Shown here piece after piece: positions 17,992 to 27,566 of a stretch of DNA of 64,000 nt. Positions within the stretch are counted from its first letter, which is position 1, and the number at the start of each line of letters is the position of its first letter. The notes beneath the pieces are model-generated. The model saw only the letters and a list, made by a program, of their open reading frames with translations. It did not search any database and was not told where the DNA came from. The position numbers and the translations under genes are program-made. The stretch spans positions 1 to 64,000 of the forward strand of contig CAVUIK010000017.1 in assembly GCA_963741565.1 (NCBI GenBank). The letters run 5' to 3'. Source of the stretch: Ga0077555 sp963741565 (GTDB lineage: Bacteria > Pseudomonadota > Alphaproteobacteria > Rhizobiales > Hyphomicrobiaceae).

Positions 17992-18741
17992 ATGAAGGTC
18001 CTGGTGCCCGTTAAGCGGGTCGTCGACTACAACGTGAAAATCCGGGTGAAGAGCGACGGCACGGGCGTCGAGCTCGCCAACGTCAAGATGTCGATGAACC
18101 CGTTCGACGAGATCGCCGTCGAGGAAGCCATCCGGCTGAAGGAAAAAGGCCAGGTCACCGAGATCGTCGCCATTTCCATCGGGCCGACGAAGGCGCAGGA
18201 AACGATCCGCACCGCGCTCGCCATGGGCGCCGATCGCGGCATCCTGGTCGACACGGGCGACGATGCGGTCGAGCCGCTGGCCGTTGCAAAATTGCTCAAA
18301 GGCATCGTCGATGCCGAGAAGCCGGGCCTTGTCATCCTCGGCAAGCAGGCGATCGACGACGACTGCAATCAGACAGGGCAGATGCTCGCCGCGCTGACCG
18401 GCTGGGCCCAAGGCACGTTCGCCTCGAAGATCGTCATCGACGGCGAGACGATCAGCGTCACCCGCGAGGTCGACGGCGGCCTCGAGACCGTGAAGCTCAA
18501 GATGCCGGCGATCGTGACCACGGACCTGCGGCTCAACGAGCCGCGCTATGCGTCGCTGCCGAACATCATGAAGGCGAAGAAGAAGCCGCTCGACATCAAG
18601 AAGCCCGGCGATTTCGGCGTCGATGTTGCGCCACGGCTGAAGGTTTTGAAAACAACCGAGCCACCGGGCCGCAAAGCCGGTGTGAAGGTCGCGACCCCCG
18701 CCGAACTCGTCGCCAAACTCAAAGACGCTGGAGTGATATGA
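17992..18741 (+). CDS. etfB: Electron transfer flavoprotein beta subunit
   Basis: The 249 residues begin MKVLVPVKRVVDYNVKIRVK, the usual EtfB N-terminus, and contain the AMP-binding region VILGKQAIDDDCNQTGQMLA and the conserved LRLNEPRYASLPNIMKAKKK recognition-loop segment, through which EtfB docks to acyl-CoA dehydrogenases. With EtfA it carries electrons from dehydrogenases (for example those at 6403-8846) to ETF:quinone oxidoreductase. GAGGAGACG precedes the ATG. The stop overlaps the etfA start as ATGA, so the subunits are coupled one to one. Confidence 0.96.
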   Translation: MKVLVPVKRVVDYNVKIRVKSDGTGVELANVKMSMNPFDEIAVEEAIRLKEKGQVTEIVAISIGPTKAQETIRTALAMGADRGILVDTGDDAVEPLAVAKLLKGIVDAEKPGLVILGKQAIDDDCNQTGQMLAALTGWAQGTFASKIVIDGETISVTREVDGGLETVKLKMPAIVTTDLRLNEPRYASLPNIMKAKKKPLDIKKPGDFGVDVAPRLKVLKTTEPPGRKAGVKVATPAELVAKLKDAGVI

Positions 18742-19685
18742 TGAGCATTCTCCTCCTCGCCGATCACAACAACGCCAAGCTCGGCTCGGCTACGCTGAAG
18801 GCGATGAGCGCCGCGAAGGCGCTCGGCGGCGATGTGCACGTGCTGGTCGCCGGACAAGGCTGCAAGGCGGTCGCCGAGCAGGCGGCAAAGCTGGACGGCG
18901 CCAAGAAGGTGCTGCTGGTCGAGGCCCCGCAACTCGCCAACGCGCTGGCCGAAGAAATGGCCGCCCTGATTGTGCCGATGATGGCGAACTACACCGCGCT
19001 CATCGCGGCGTCGACGGCGGCCGGCAAGAACGTGCTGCCACGCGTCGCCGCCATGCTCGACGTGATGCAGATCTCCGACATCATCAAGGTCGTCTCGCCC
19101 GACACGTTCGAGCGGCCGATCTATGCCGGAAACGCCATCCAGACCGTGCAGACGGCCGAGGCGAAAAAGGTGATCACAGTTCGCACCGCCTCGTTCCAGG
19201 CCACCGCCGAAACCGGGTCGGCGCCGATCGAAGCCGTGTCCGGACCAGCAGCAGCTGGGCTCTCGCAGTTCGACAAGGCCGAGCTCTCGAAGTCGGACCG
19301 GCCGGAGCTGACCAGCGCCAAGATCGTGATCTCGGGCGGGCGCGGCCTACAGTCGGGCGAGAATTTCACCAAATACATCGAGCCAGTCGCCGACAAGCTC
19401 GGCGCCGCGATGGGCGCTTCGCGCGCCGCGGTCGATGCGGGCTTCGTGCCGAACGACTTCCAAGTCGGGCAGACCGGCAAGGTGGTGGCGCCGGAACTCT
19501 ATATCGCCGTCGGCATCTCGGGCGCGATCCAGCATCTCGCCGGCATGAAGGACTCGAAGGTCATCGTCGCGATCAACAAGGACGCCGAGGCGCCGATCTT
19601 CCAGGTCGCCGACTATGGCCTGGTCGCCGATCTCTTCACGGCCCTTCCCGAGCTAGCCGCCGAGCTAGCCAAAGCTGGCAAATAG
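18738..19685 (+). CDS. etfA: Electron transfer flavoprotein alpha subunit
   Basis: The 315-residue protein has the EtfA two-domain layout. The C-terminal FAD-binding domain contains VISGGRGLQSGENF, GQTGKVVAPELYIAVGISGA and IQHLAGMKDSKVIVAINKD, which are the family signatures. It starts at 18738 in a 4-bp overlap with etfB. It forms a soluble heterodimer with EtfB, holding FAD. A strong hairpin at 19692-19717 follows at once and separates it from the 3-hydroxyacyl-CoA dehydrogenase gene. Confidence 0.96.
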   Translation: MMSILLLADHNNAKLGSATLKAMSAAKALGGDVHVLVAGQGCKAVAEQAAKLDGAKKVLLVEAPQLANALAEEMAALIVPMMANYTALIAASTAAGKNVLPRVAAMLDVMQISDIIKVVSPDTFERPIYAGNAIQTVQTAEAKKVITVRTASFQATAETGSAPIEAVSGPAAAGLSQFDKAELSKSDRPELTSAKIVISGGRGLQSGENFTKYIEPVADKLGAAMGASRAAVDAGFVPNDFQVGQTGKVVAPELYIAVGISGAIQHLAGMKDSKVIVAINKDAEAPIFQVADYGLVADLFTALPELAAELAKAGK

Positions 19686-19691
19686 CACGAC

Positions 19692-19717
19692 GGCGCGGGG
19701 CCACTTGGTCCCGCGCC
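19692..19717 (+). promoter_or_regulatory. Intercistronic hairpin between etfA and the hydroxyacyl-CoA dehydrogenase gene
   Basis: GGCGCGGGGCC (19692-19702) pairs with GGTCCCGCGCC (19707-19717) around an ACTT loop, with 10 of 11 pairs formed. There is no T-run, so it is more likely an RNA-stability or attenuation element than a complete terminator. Confidence 0.5.
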
Positions 19718-19747
19718 GCTCAGTCCTCCCGCCCAGGAAATCCCGTC

Positions 19748-20672
19748 ATGGACGCAGCCTTGAAGACAAAAAACGCCAGCCCGGCAGCCAAGGTCCCGGA
19801 AATCCAGAAGGTCGGCATCATCGGCGCCGGCCAGATGGGCAACGGCATCGCGCATGTCATTGCCTTGGCTGGCTACAATGTCGCCATGAACGACATCCGC
19901 AAGGAGGCGGTCGACAAGGCGATCGGCATCATCGAGAGGAACATGTCGCGGCAGGTGACGCCGCGGCCTGATCAAGGACGCGGAGATGACGGCCTCGCTG
20001 AAGCGCATCAGCTTCGCTGCGAGCTATGAGGCGCTTGGCGATTGCGATCTGGTCATTGAAGCTGCGACCGAAGACGAAACCATCAAACGCAAGATCTTCA
20101 CGGACCTGCGCGGCAAGACCAAAAAGGGCGCGATCCTCGCCAGCAATACGTCGTCGATCTCGATCACACGGCTGGCGGCGACGACCGTGGAGCCCGAGCG
20201 TTTCATCGGCATTCACTTCATGAACCCGGTGCCAGTGATGCAGCTGGTCGAGCTGATCCGCGGCATCGCGACCGAAGACAACACGTTTACGACGGCACGC
20301 GGCTTCGTCGAGAGCCTCGGCAAGCAAACGGCCGTTTCGGAGGATTTCCCGGCCTTCATCGTCAACCGCATCCTGCTGCCGATGATCAACGAGGCGGTCT
20401 ATACGCTCTACGAGGGCGTCGGCGGCGTCGAGGCCATCGACAAGGCCATGCGGCTTGGCGCCAATCATCCGATGGGGCCGCTCGAGCTCGCCGACTTCAT
20501 CGGCCTCGATACCTGCCTGTCGGTGATGCAGGTGCTCTACGAGGGCCTCGCTGATTCGAAATATCGCCCATGCCCGCTGCTGGTGAAGTACGTCGAAGCC
20601 GGCTGGCTCGGCCGCAAGACGCAGCGCGGCTTCTACGACTATCGCGGCGACAAGCCCGTCCCGACGCGGTGA
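19748..20672 (+). CDS. 3-hydroxybutyryl-CoA (3-hydroxyacyl-CoA) dehydrogenase, one frameshift
   Basis: Two abutting frames make one NAD-dependent enzyme of about 307 residues. The first part (from ATG 19748) has the Rossmann motif GIIGAGQMGNGIA and reads to MSRQVT. The reading then moves by one base at about 19961 and continues RGLIKDAEMTASLKR..., including SSISITRLA, HFMNPVPVMQLVELI and NHPMGPLELADFIGLDT, which hold the catalytic His and C-terminal domain. One extra base in ACGCCGCGG would account for the break. It oxidises 3-hydroxyacyl-CoA to 3-ketoacyl-CoA, next to etfAB as is usual. Since the rest is intact, a sequencing indel is more likely than gene death. Confidence 0.88.
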
Positions 20673-20694
20673 GCGCGCGTCCATCGAGGCCGCT

Positions 20695-20716
20695 CCCGAA
20701 CCGCGACGCGGTCGGG
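20695..20716 (+). terminator. Possible terminator hairpin after the hydroxyacyl-CoA dehydrogenase gene
   Basis: CCCGAACCGCG and CGCGGTCGGG can pair with a one-base bulge. It stands about 20 bp after the TGA; only TAACTCTG follows, so it lacks a real T-run. Confidence 0.35.
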
Positions 20717-20822
20717 TAACTCTGTTCACAGTTAATGATGGCGTGAGCACCAGCTTCCGGTGGACGCGGCTCGGCGAACACTGCAATCAGGCCCAGACAA
20801 CATCTGGTTGGAAGGCCTTCGC

Positions 20823-21411
20823 ATGGCAATGAGCGACATCGAGACGAAACCCACTGACGACCCCCGGTCCAAGTGGATCGGCATCTACGTCGGCGTTCTG
20901 GCGGCCCTGCTCGCGATTTGCGGCATGGGCGGTGGCAATGCTGCCAAGGACGCGACCCGCGCCAATATCGAAGCCTCGAACATGTGGGCATTCTTCCAGG
21001 CGAAGAACGTGCGCCGTACGTCGTACTTGCTCGCCGCCGACGATCTCGAATTGTCGCTGCAAGTCCAATCCGTCGATGCCGGCCGCCGCCCGCACCGAGA
21101 TCGAGCAGCGGATCAAGGGCTATCGGGAAACGGTTGCAATCTTCACGTCCGACAAGAAGACCAACGAAGGTCTTGACGAGCTGTTTGCCAAGGCGAAGGC
21201 GATCGAGGCCGAGCGAGACGTCGCGATGCGCAAGGACCCCTATTTCGACGTCGCGCAGGCGCTGCTGCAGATCGCGATCGTGCTGGCCTCGGTGGCGCTG
21301 ATCGCGGGCGCCAACACGCTGTTGTATTTCAGCGGCGCGCTCGGCGCCGTCGGCACGCTGCTGATGTTGAACGGGTTCACGCTGATCGCGAAACTGCCGT
21401 TCTTGGGGTGA
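20823..21411 (+). CDS. DUF4337-like membrane protein, one frameshift
   Basis: Two frames join to a protein of about 195 residues. The first part starts MAMSDIETKPTDDPRSKWIG and has one transmembrane helix (YVGVLAALLAICGMGG), followed by NAAKDATRANIEASNMWAFFQAKNVR, the segment characteristic of DUF4337. Near 21075 the frame shifts by one base and continues ARTEIEQRIKGYRETV, a charged helix, and a C-terminal hairpin of two hydrophobic helices (LLQIAIVLASVALIAG and ALGAVGTLLMLNGFTLI). Function is unknown. The last helices end 50 bp before a palindrome at 21431-21457 and a convergent gene. Confidence 0.68.
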
Positions 21412-21430
21412 GCGGATGGCTGGCCCTTGT

Positions 21431-21457
21431 CGGTGTCAGGCCAGGGGCCGGACACCG
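21431..21457. terminator. Palindrome between convergent genes
   Basis: CGGTGTC (21431-21437) pairs with GACACCG (21451-21457), with inner GGCC/GGCC able to extend the stem. It lies between two converging membrane-protein genes, where a bidirectional terminator would be expected. The GTGTC...GACAC ends resemble the palindromes at 55421-55545. Confidence 0.45.
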
Positions 21458-21465
21458 ATTCCACG

Positions 21466-21968
21466 TCAGCGACGGCCAAGCGCCATATTGAGTGCGCGGA
21501 TGTGCCCGCCTTCAACCGTTGCCGGCAGCGGAATGCGCTCGCCGCTGCGCATCACCATCTCGGCCTGCGTGACGGCATAGCCATCCTGATCGTAGGCCGA
21601 GGCCATCTGGAACGAGGCGATCTCGTCGAAGGGGACGGCGCTGCGTTTGGTGGCAAAGAAATTCGCCTGCACGATCTCGACCTGCTCGGTCTTGCGGATC
21701 GATGACCAGACCGGCGACCTCGCCCGGGTTGACCACGCTGTAGAGATAAACCCCGATCGAGAACAGCAGCAGCGGCGTCAACAGGCCGGTGATCAGGAAC
21801 TGCGCATAGCGCAGCGCCGATGGATCGATCAGCATCGTCGCAATGATCGGCGCCACGAGGCCGACGATCAGCGGCGACGCGGAGTTGACGATACCGCGCG
21901 CGCGGCTCGCCTCCGGGATCGAAGGTTCCGTCGGATACCACCAGCCGGTCAACCGTTGACTGTGCCAT
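21466..21968 (-). CDS. Small membrane protein of unknown function, two frameshifts
   Basis: The start is inferred from GGAG upstream of the ATG at 21968 (MAQSTVDRLVVSDGTFDP). The frame then changes near 21910 into RGIVNSASPLIVGLVAPIIA, two transmembrane helices (LIVGLVAPIIATMLI and FLITGLLTPLLLFSIGVYLY) and VNPGEVAGLVID. A second change near 21700 gives RKTEQVEIVQANFFATKRS and a C-terminal soluble part with DEIASFQMASAYDQDGYAV and GERIPLPATVEGGHI, which looks like a small beta-rich (PH-like) domain. I do not recognise the family. Both breaks are single-base changes in otherwise smooth coding sequence. Confidence 0.5.
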
Positions 21969-22113
21969 GACCATTTTCTCCAACACTTCGGAAAATTACC
22001 CTCGAATGCTAGCAAACAACGATTGAGGCTCCGTCTCCGGACAATTCGAATTTTACTGGGTCGCAGGTCATCATTCGTTAATACCGGCAGTCTGCCCAAG
22101 GATCGGTCGTCGG

Positions 22114-22867
22114 TCAGATCCCGCGTCCGCCCGCGACATCGAGCGTGATGCCGGTGATGTAGGCGGCCTGCTCCGACATCAACCAGAGCGCGGCCTCGGC
22201 GACTTCGTCGGCCCTGCCGCCGCGGCCCAACGGAACCGAGGCCTCGAGGCGTTTCACGCGGTCTGGCTGACCGGCACGGCCGTGGATATCGGTGTCGATC
22301 AGGCCCGGGCGCAGGCCGTTGACGCGAATGCCTTCGCCGGCGAGTTCCTTCGCCATGCCGACCGTCATCGACTCGACGCCGCCCTTCGAGGCCGCATAGT
22401 GCACGCCATCGCCGGGGCTGCCGAGCCGAGCCGCCATCGACGACAGGTTGACGATGACGCCGCCCTTGCCGCCAAGCCGCGTCGACATGCGCCGCACCGC
22501 CTCCTGGTTGGCGATGAAGGCGCCCGTCAGGTTGGTGGCGATCATGCGTTGCAGATCCTCCGTCGAGATGTCCACGAACCGCTTGGCCAGGGCGAAAATC
22601 CCGGCGTTGTTGAGGAACGCATCGAGGCGGCCGAGATCGCGGTCGACGGCGGCGAACATCGCACTGACCTGGGCGGGGTCGGCGACATCGGCCTGGATGA
22701 TAGACGGCGCGCCGGCCGGCCTTGCGGACGTCGGCCGCGACCGCCTCGGTTGCAGCCCGGTCGCTGCCGTAGGCCAGTGCAACGTCATAGCCGCGCAGGG
22801 CGCCGAGGCGGGCTGTTGCGGCCCCGATGCCGCGCGAAGCGCCGGTGATAAGCAGGGTCTTGGTCAT
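22114..22867 (-). CDS. Short-chain dehydrogenase/reductase, one frameshift
   Basis: From the ATG at 22867 the protein reads MTKTLLITGASRGIGAATAR, the SDR cofactor motif, to about VRKAGR. A one-base frame change near 22710 leads into APSIIQADVADPAQVSAMF and the remaining classical SDR core: NNAGIF, catalytic Ser in VNLSSMAARLG, YAASKGG (Tyr and Lys), and the C-terminal VAEAALWLMSEQAAYITG with a glycine-rich end. Total length is about 251 residues, normal for the family. It reduces or oxidises an unidentified alcohol or ketone with NAD(P)(H). The total of 754 bases is one off a multiple of three, in keeping with a single indel. Confidence 0.8.
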
Positions 22868-23007
22868 GGCGAGATTTCTCCGATCGCGTTCGAGCGCCAG
22901 GAGAGACGGCTCGGACCGGATCGTCAACGGGGAACCGCCGCCACGCCCAGTGCGTTCTACGATCGACGGATGCCCGTCAATGTGCCCGGCCTCGTGCGGC
23001 TTCGCGC

Positions 23008-24834
23008 TTACGCCACCTCGGCCTCGCTCTTGCGCTCCATGCGCTTCCTGACGTTCGGATCAAGCCAGCGCTTGCGGAGGCGGACCGTCTTCGGGGTGAT
23101 TTCCACCAGCTCGTCGTCCTCGATATAGGACATCGCCCGCTCCAGCGTCATGCGCATCGGCGGCGTCAGGATCAGCGCCTCGTCCTTGCCGGCGGCGCGC
23201 ACGTTCGAGAGCTTCTTACCCTGGATGATGTTGACGATCAGGTCGTTGTCGCGCGCGTGCTGGCCGACGATCATGCCCTCATAGACCCGCGTCTGCGGGT
23301 CGATCATCATCGAACCGCGCTCCTGCAGATAGAACAGCGCGTAGGTGGTCGACTCGCCAGTCGCATTCGAGATCAGAACGCCATTGCGCCGGCCGGGAAT
23401 CTCACCCTTGAACGGCGCGTAGGCGTGGAACAGCCGGTTCATCACCGCCGTGCCGCGGGTGTCGGTGAGCAACTCGCCCTGATACCCGATCAGGCCGCGC
23501 GTCGGCACGTGGAACACCAGCCGCGTGCGCCCGCCACCCGATGGGCGCATCTCCATCATGTCGCCGCGGCGCTCGGAGAGCTTCTGCACGACGACGCCGG
23601 AATGCTGCTCGTCGACGTCGATGATGACTTCCTCGATCGGCTCCAGCCGCTGGCCGGTTGTCTCGTCGGCCTGCATCACGACGCGCGGACGCGAGACGGT
23701 CAATTCGAAGCCTTCGCGGCGCATGTTCTCGATCAGGATACCGAGCTGCAATTCGCCCCGCCCCGCCACCTCGAGACTGTCCTTGTCGGCGACCTCGGTG
23801 ATGCGGATCGCCACGTTGCGCTCGGCCTCCTTCAGCAGGCGATCGCGGATGACGCGGCTCTGTACCTTGTCGCCTTCCTGCCCCGCAAACGGCCCGTCGT
23901 TGATGCGGAACATCATCGCGAGCGTCGGCGGATCGATCGGTTGCGCCGGGATCGGCGTCTCGACGGCAGGGTCGCACAGCGTATCGGCGACGGTCGCTTC
24001 GGTAATGCCGGCGATGGCAACGATATCGCCCGCTTCCGCGAGATCGACTGAGGTGCGCTCGAGGCCGCGGAAGGCCAGCACCTTGGTCACGCGCGTGGTC
24101 TCGATCAGCTTGCCGTCCCGCGAGATCGCCTTGATCTGCTGGTTCGGCTTGATGCTGCCGGAGCGGATGCGACCCGTCAGGATGCGGCCCAGGAACGGGT
24201 CGGCTTCCAGCGTCGTCGCCAGCATGCGGAACGGCCCCTCCTCGGCGATTGGCAGCGGCACATGGCGCAAGATCAACTCGAACAGCGGCGTCAGATCCTT
24301 GCGCTCACCTTGCGGATCGTCGGACATCCAGCCGTCGCGGCCCGAACCGTAAACCACGGGGAAGTCCAACTGCTCGTCGGTGGCATCGAGACTGGTGAAC
24401 AGGTCGAAGATTTCATTCAGGACCTGGTCGTGGCGCTCGTCTGGACGGTCGATCTTGTTGATCACCACGATCGGCCGCAGGCCCTGCTTCAGGGCCTTGG
24501 AGACGACGAACTTGGTTTGCGGAAGCGGGCCTTCAGAGGCGTCCACCAGCACCACGACGCCGTCGACCATATTCAGGATACGTTCCACCTCGCCGCCGAA
24601 GTCGGCGTGGCCGGGGGTGTCGACGATGTTGATGCGCGTGTCATGCCAGAAAATCGACGTGCATTTCGCAAGAATCGTAATGCCACGCTCGCGCTCGAGG
24701 TCGTTCGAGTCCATCGCCTGGGCATCGACTTTCTGGTTCTCGCGGAAGGCCCCGGACTGCTTGAGCAGGGCGTCCACCAGGGTCGTTTTGCCATGGTCGA
24801 CGTGCGCGATGATCGCGATGTTTCTGATAAGCAT
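23008..24834 (-). CDS. typA: Translational GTPase TypA/BipA
   Basis: The 608-residue protein starts MLIRNIAIIAHVDHGKTTLV at 24834, the canonical TypA N-terminus with the P-loop AHVDHGKT. Switch II (DTPGHADFGGEVER) and the guanine motif (NKIDRP) follow. The C-terminal domains include REGFELTVSRPRVV and RGLIGYQGELLTDTRGTAVMNRLFHAY, which are specific to TypA. It is a ribosome-associated GTPase acting under stress and in large-subunit assembly. The frame is open up to 25011 but that extension has no homologous character. It ends with the basic tail MERKSEAEVA. It is flanked by a 14-bp-scale gap-free context on neither side and is probably transcribed alone. Confidence 0.96.
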   Translation of the reverse strand: MLIRNIAIIAHVDHGKTTLVDALLKQSGAFRENQKVDAQAMDSNDLERERGITILAKCTSIFWHDTRINIVDTPGHADFGGEVERILNMVDGVVVLVDASEGPLPQTKFVVSKALKQGLRPIVVINKIDRPDERHDQVLNEIFDLFTSLDATDEQLDFPVVYGSGRDGWMSDDPQGERKDLTPLFELILRHVPLPIAEEGPFRMLATTLEADPFLGRILTGRIRSGSIKPNQQIKAISRDGKLIETTRVTKVLAFRGLERTSVDLAEAGDIVAIAGITEATVADTLCDPAVETPIPAQPIDPPTLAMMFRINDGPFAGQEGDKVQSRVIRDRLLKEAERNVAIRITEVADKDSLEVAGRGELQLGILIENMRREGFELTVSRPRVVMQADETTGQRLEPIEEVIIDVDEQHSGVVVQKLSERRGDMMEMRPSGGGRTRLVFHVPTRGLIGYQGELLTDTRGTAVMNRLFHAYAPFKGEIPGRRNGVLISNATGESTTYALFYLQERGSMMIDPQTRVYEGMIVGQHARDNDLIVNIIQGKKLSNVRAAGKDEALILTPPMRMTLERAMSYIEDDELVEITPKTVRLRKRWLDPNVRKRMERKSEAEVA

Positions 24835-25015
24835 AGGGGGTCCGATCCGCGCCAACGCGTACGCCCGCAGCCGCCAGGGCATGCTGCAGTGCAAAATAGA
24901 TTGCGCGGGACCTAGCACATTGCAGCGGCAAGGGCCAGCGGCAACCCAAGCGTCCCCTCTGGCTCCAGCCCGGCGCGGGTTAACGCGTGGGCACCCCAAA
25001 CACCGAACCAAAGCG

Positions 25016-26026
25016 TCAGGGCTTGACGACGACCTTGCCGAATACCGCCCGATCCTCGATCAGCCGGAATGCCTCACCCGCGGCTTCGAGCGGCAGGACC
25101 TTGTCGACGACGGGGGTGATCTCTTGTTTGCGGACCAGCTCGATCAGTTCGACCAGCTCCTCCCGCATCCAGCCGTTCGAGCCGAGGATCTGCAGTTCGA
25201 AGGTCCAGATGAAGCGGATGTCCTCCTTGGGATCGAATCCGGCCGTCGCCCCGCACGTGAGCAGACGCCCTTGTCGGTGGAGAGACCGGAGTGACGGCAC
25301 CCAGGTATCGCCGCCGGTGAAATTGACGACGACATCGACTCCGCCGGTCATGGTCCGGCGATGCGGCTTGCCATGCCGCGCGTAGATGGTTTTGACGAAA
25401 TCTTCGGTCGTGTAATCGATCAGCTCGTCGGCACCGAGCGCCTTCAAGCGGTCGAGCTTGGCGGACGTGCTAGCACAGGCGATGACGTGACACCCCGCGT
25501 TCTTGGCAAGCTGCACGCAGCACGTGCCAACGCCACCCGACGCGCCGAGGATTAGGACCCGCTCGCCTGCCTTGACCCGCCCGATCGTCACCATCATCCG
25601 CAATGCAGTGCCGTAAGCGACGGGCAGGCAAGCGGCCGCTTCGTACGTTACCTCATCGGGAAGCCGAACCAGATGATGTGCCGGCACCGCACACAATTCG
25701 GCGAGGCCACCAGGCCGCATCTCGCCAATCAGGCCGCCGAACGTGACCCGATCGATCGGATCGACGAGAACCCGGTCGCCGACGCGCCAACCCTCGACGC
25801 CGGCGCCGAGCCCGACGATCTCGCCCGCGAAATCGATGCCGGCGATACACGGCAACGGCACCTTGATGCCCGGCATGCCGCGGCGCGTGAAGATGTCGTG
25901 ATAGTTGAGCGACGTAGCACCGACCCGGATCAGCACCTCGGCATCGGCCGGGCGCGGATCGGGATAGTTGGCCTCAAACGTGAGCACCTCGGCCCCGCCG
26001 TGCCTGTGAATGACGGCTGCTCGCAT
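25016..26026 (-). CDS. Quinone oxidoreductase-like medium-chain dehydrogenase/reductase
   Basis: A 336-residue MDR-family protein. The N-terminal GroES-like domain contains GIDFAGEIVGLGAGVEGW and GDRVLVDP; the cofactor domain contains LGASGGVGTCCVQLAKNAG with the glycine-rich NADPH loop. The four-Cys structural zinc loop of alcohol dehydrogenases is absent, so it is more like NADPH:quinone or enoyl reductases. The end (GEAFRLIEDRAVFGKVVVKP) is typical. It lies 19 bp after the AMP-forming acyl-CoA ligase on the same strand, so the two probably form an operon acting on an acyl-CoA or enone. Confidence 0.88.
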   Translation of the reverse strand: MRAAVIHRHGGAEVLTFEANYPDPRPADAEVLIRVGATSLNYHDIFTRRGMPGIKVPLPCIAGIDFAGEIVGLGAGVEGWRVGDRVLVDPIDRVTFGGLIGEMRPGGLAELCAVPAHHLVRLPDEVTYEAAACLPVAYGTALRMMVTIGRVKAGERVLILGASGGVGTCCVQLAKNAGCHVIACASTSAKLDRLKALGADELIDYTTEDFVKTIYARHGKPHRRTMTGGVDVVVNFTGGDTWVPSLRSLHRQGRLLTCGATAGFDPKEDIRFIWTFELQILGSNGWMREELVELIELVRKQEITPVVDKVLPLEAAGEAFRLIEDRAVFGKVVVKP

Positions 26027-26045
26027 GGCTTTGCTCTCCCGTTTC

Positions 26046-27566
26046 TCAGTCCGCCGACCTCAGCCACCCGCTGCTCTCTGCGAGCGCGCGTAGTGCTTTG
26101 CGATCGACCTTGTTGGTTCCGGCCCAGGGCATTCGCTCCAGGCACATGACGCGCCGCGGATGCTGGAAGGCTGGCGCATGGCTCAGCGCATAGGCCTTGA
26201 TCTCGTCTTCGGTGACGAATTTCCCCGCCTTCGGCACGATAAACGCGACGGGGCGCTCGCCCTTGATCTCGTCGGGTAGGCCGATAACGGCGGCCTCTTC
26301 CACGGCCGGATGGCGCTCCAGCAAGCGCTCGACCTCCGAGGGGAAGATGTTCTCGCCGCCGCAGTTGATCATGTCGTCGGCACGACCCGCAAATGCGAAG
26401 CAGCCACGCGCGTCGCGCGTCATGACATCGCCTGTGACGTACCATCCGCCCGGCAGCAGGACATCCCGCGTGCGCTCCGGCAAATTGAGATAACCGCGCA
26501 TGTTGGCCGGCGTACGGATGACGAGAACGCCCTCGCTGGCCGTGCCATCGTCGTCGCCGAGAAACCGCGCTTCGACACCGGGCAGCGGCCAGCCGAGCGC
26601 GGTATCGGGTTTCGGCAAGCCTTGCGGGTGTGCGCCGAATGCGATCGGACCCGACTCGGTCGTGCCATAGACGATCGAGAACGCGGCTCCGGGCAAGGCC
26701 GCGCGAATATCGTCGATCAGTTTCTGGCTGGCCGGCGCCGAGCCGAGGCGGACATAGCGAACGGATGTGACATCGGTCGACGCCAGCGTGGCTTTTTCCC
26801 GGACCATCAGGGCGTACATGGTCGGCACGCCGGTCATCCAGGTGACCTTGAAGCGCCCGATCGCCTCGATGAAGCGGCGCGCGTCGAACCGCGGCAGGAT
26901 CACGGCCGAGGCCCCTGCCGCGAGCACAAACTTCGCCGCGCCGAGGCCGTTCATATGAAAGAACGGCGCCGCGATCATCAGTCGCTCGTCGTCGTGGCCG
27001 CCCTTGCCGACGCGGCTGGCGATCGCCCACAGGTGCGCCTGATGCGACAGCGGCACACCCTTCGGCTGGCCGGACGAACCCGAGGTGTAGAGGATCATCG
27101 CAATTTCGTGAGCCTCCGGCTTAACCGCCTCGAACGGACCGGCGTCGGACTCCGCTTGAAATCTGCTTTGGCCGTTCTCGTCGCCGAGCACGATGGCTGG
27201 AAGATCATCGGGGATGAGCCCCCGGCTCTCTGTGTCCACAACGGCGAGCTTGATACCAGCGTCCTTCAATATGAACCCAATCGTCGCCTTCGATAGCCGC
27301 GGATTGGCGGGCACGGCGACGAGGCCCGCGCGCATGATGCCGAGATAGGCGACGATGTAGTCGACGCTGTTGCCTGCTAGAATGATAACGGCGTCGCCGC
27401 GCCGAAGCCCGCGCTGGATCAAGCCGCGCGCAAAGCCGCTGGCAAGACTGTCGACCTGGCCATGCGTGAAACTGGCAACATCGTCCGTCGTCCCGTACGC
27501 AATGAACGCCACGCGATCCCGCGGTGTGTTCTCCGTAAGCAGGGCGCCAAGATTATATGCGGCCAT
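26046..27566 (-). CDS. Class I adenylate-forming acyl-CoA synthetase/ligase
   Basis: The 506-residue protein has the AMP-binding P-loop ILYTSGSSGQPKGVPLSHQ, the A5-like YGTTESGP, the A7/A8 hinge FAGRADDMINCGGENIFPSE and the C-terminal catalytic Lys in NKVDRKAL. These show activation of a carboxylic acid to acyl-AMP and then to acyl-CoA. The chain-length or aromatic preference cannot be told. The ATG at 27566 is preferred to the adjacent in-frame GTG at 27569 because AAAGGGGGG lies upstream. It is the first gene of a two-gene unit with the MDR reductase. Confidence 0.9.
   Translation of the reverse strand: MAAYNLGALLTENTPRDRVAFIAYGTTDDVASFTHGQVDSLASGFARGLIQRGLRRGDAVIILAGNSVDYIVAYLGIMRAGLVAVPANPRLSKATIGFILKDAGIKLAVVDTESRGLIPDDLPAIVLGDENGQSRFQAESDAGPFEAVKPEAHEIAMILYTSGSSGQPKGVPLSHQAHLWAIASRVGKGGHDDERLMIAAPFFHMNGLGAAKFVLAAGASAVILPRFDARRFIEAIGRFKVTWMTGVPTMYALMVREKATLASTDVTSVRYVRLGSAPASQKLIDDIRAALPGAAFSIVYGTTESGPIAFGAHPQGLPKPDTALGWPLPGVEARFLGDDDGTASEGVLVIRTPANMRGYLNLPERTRDVLLPGGWYVTGDVMTRDARGCFAFAGRADDMINCGGENIFPSEVERLLERHPAVEEAAVIGLPDEIKGERPVAFIVPKAGKFVTEDEIKAYALSHAPAFQHPRRVMCLERMPWAGTNKVDRKALRALAESSGWLRSAD

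Noticed and set aside
24835..25011. N-terminal extension of TypA
   Set aside because: The canonical start MLIRNIAIIAHVDHGKTT is at 24834; upstream codons have no homologous character.
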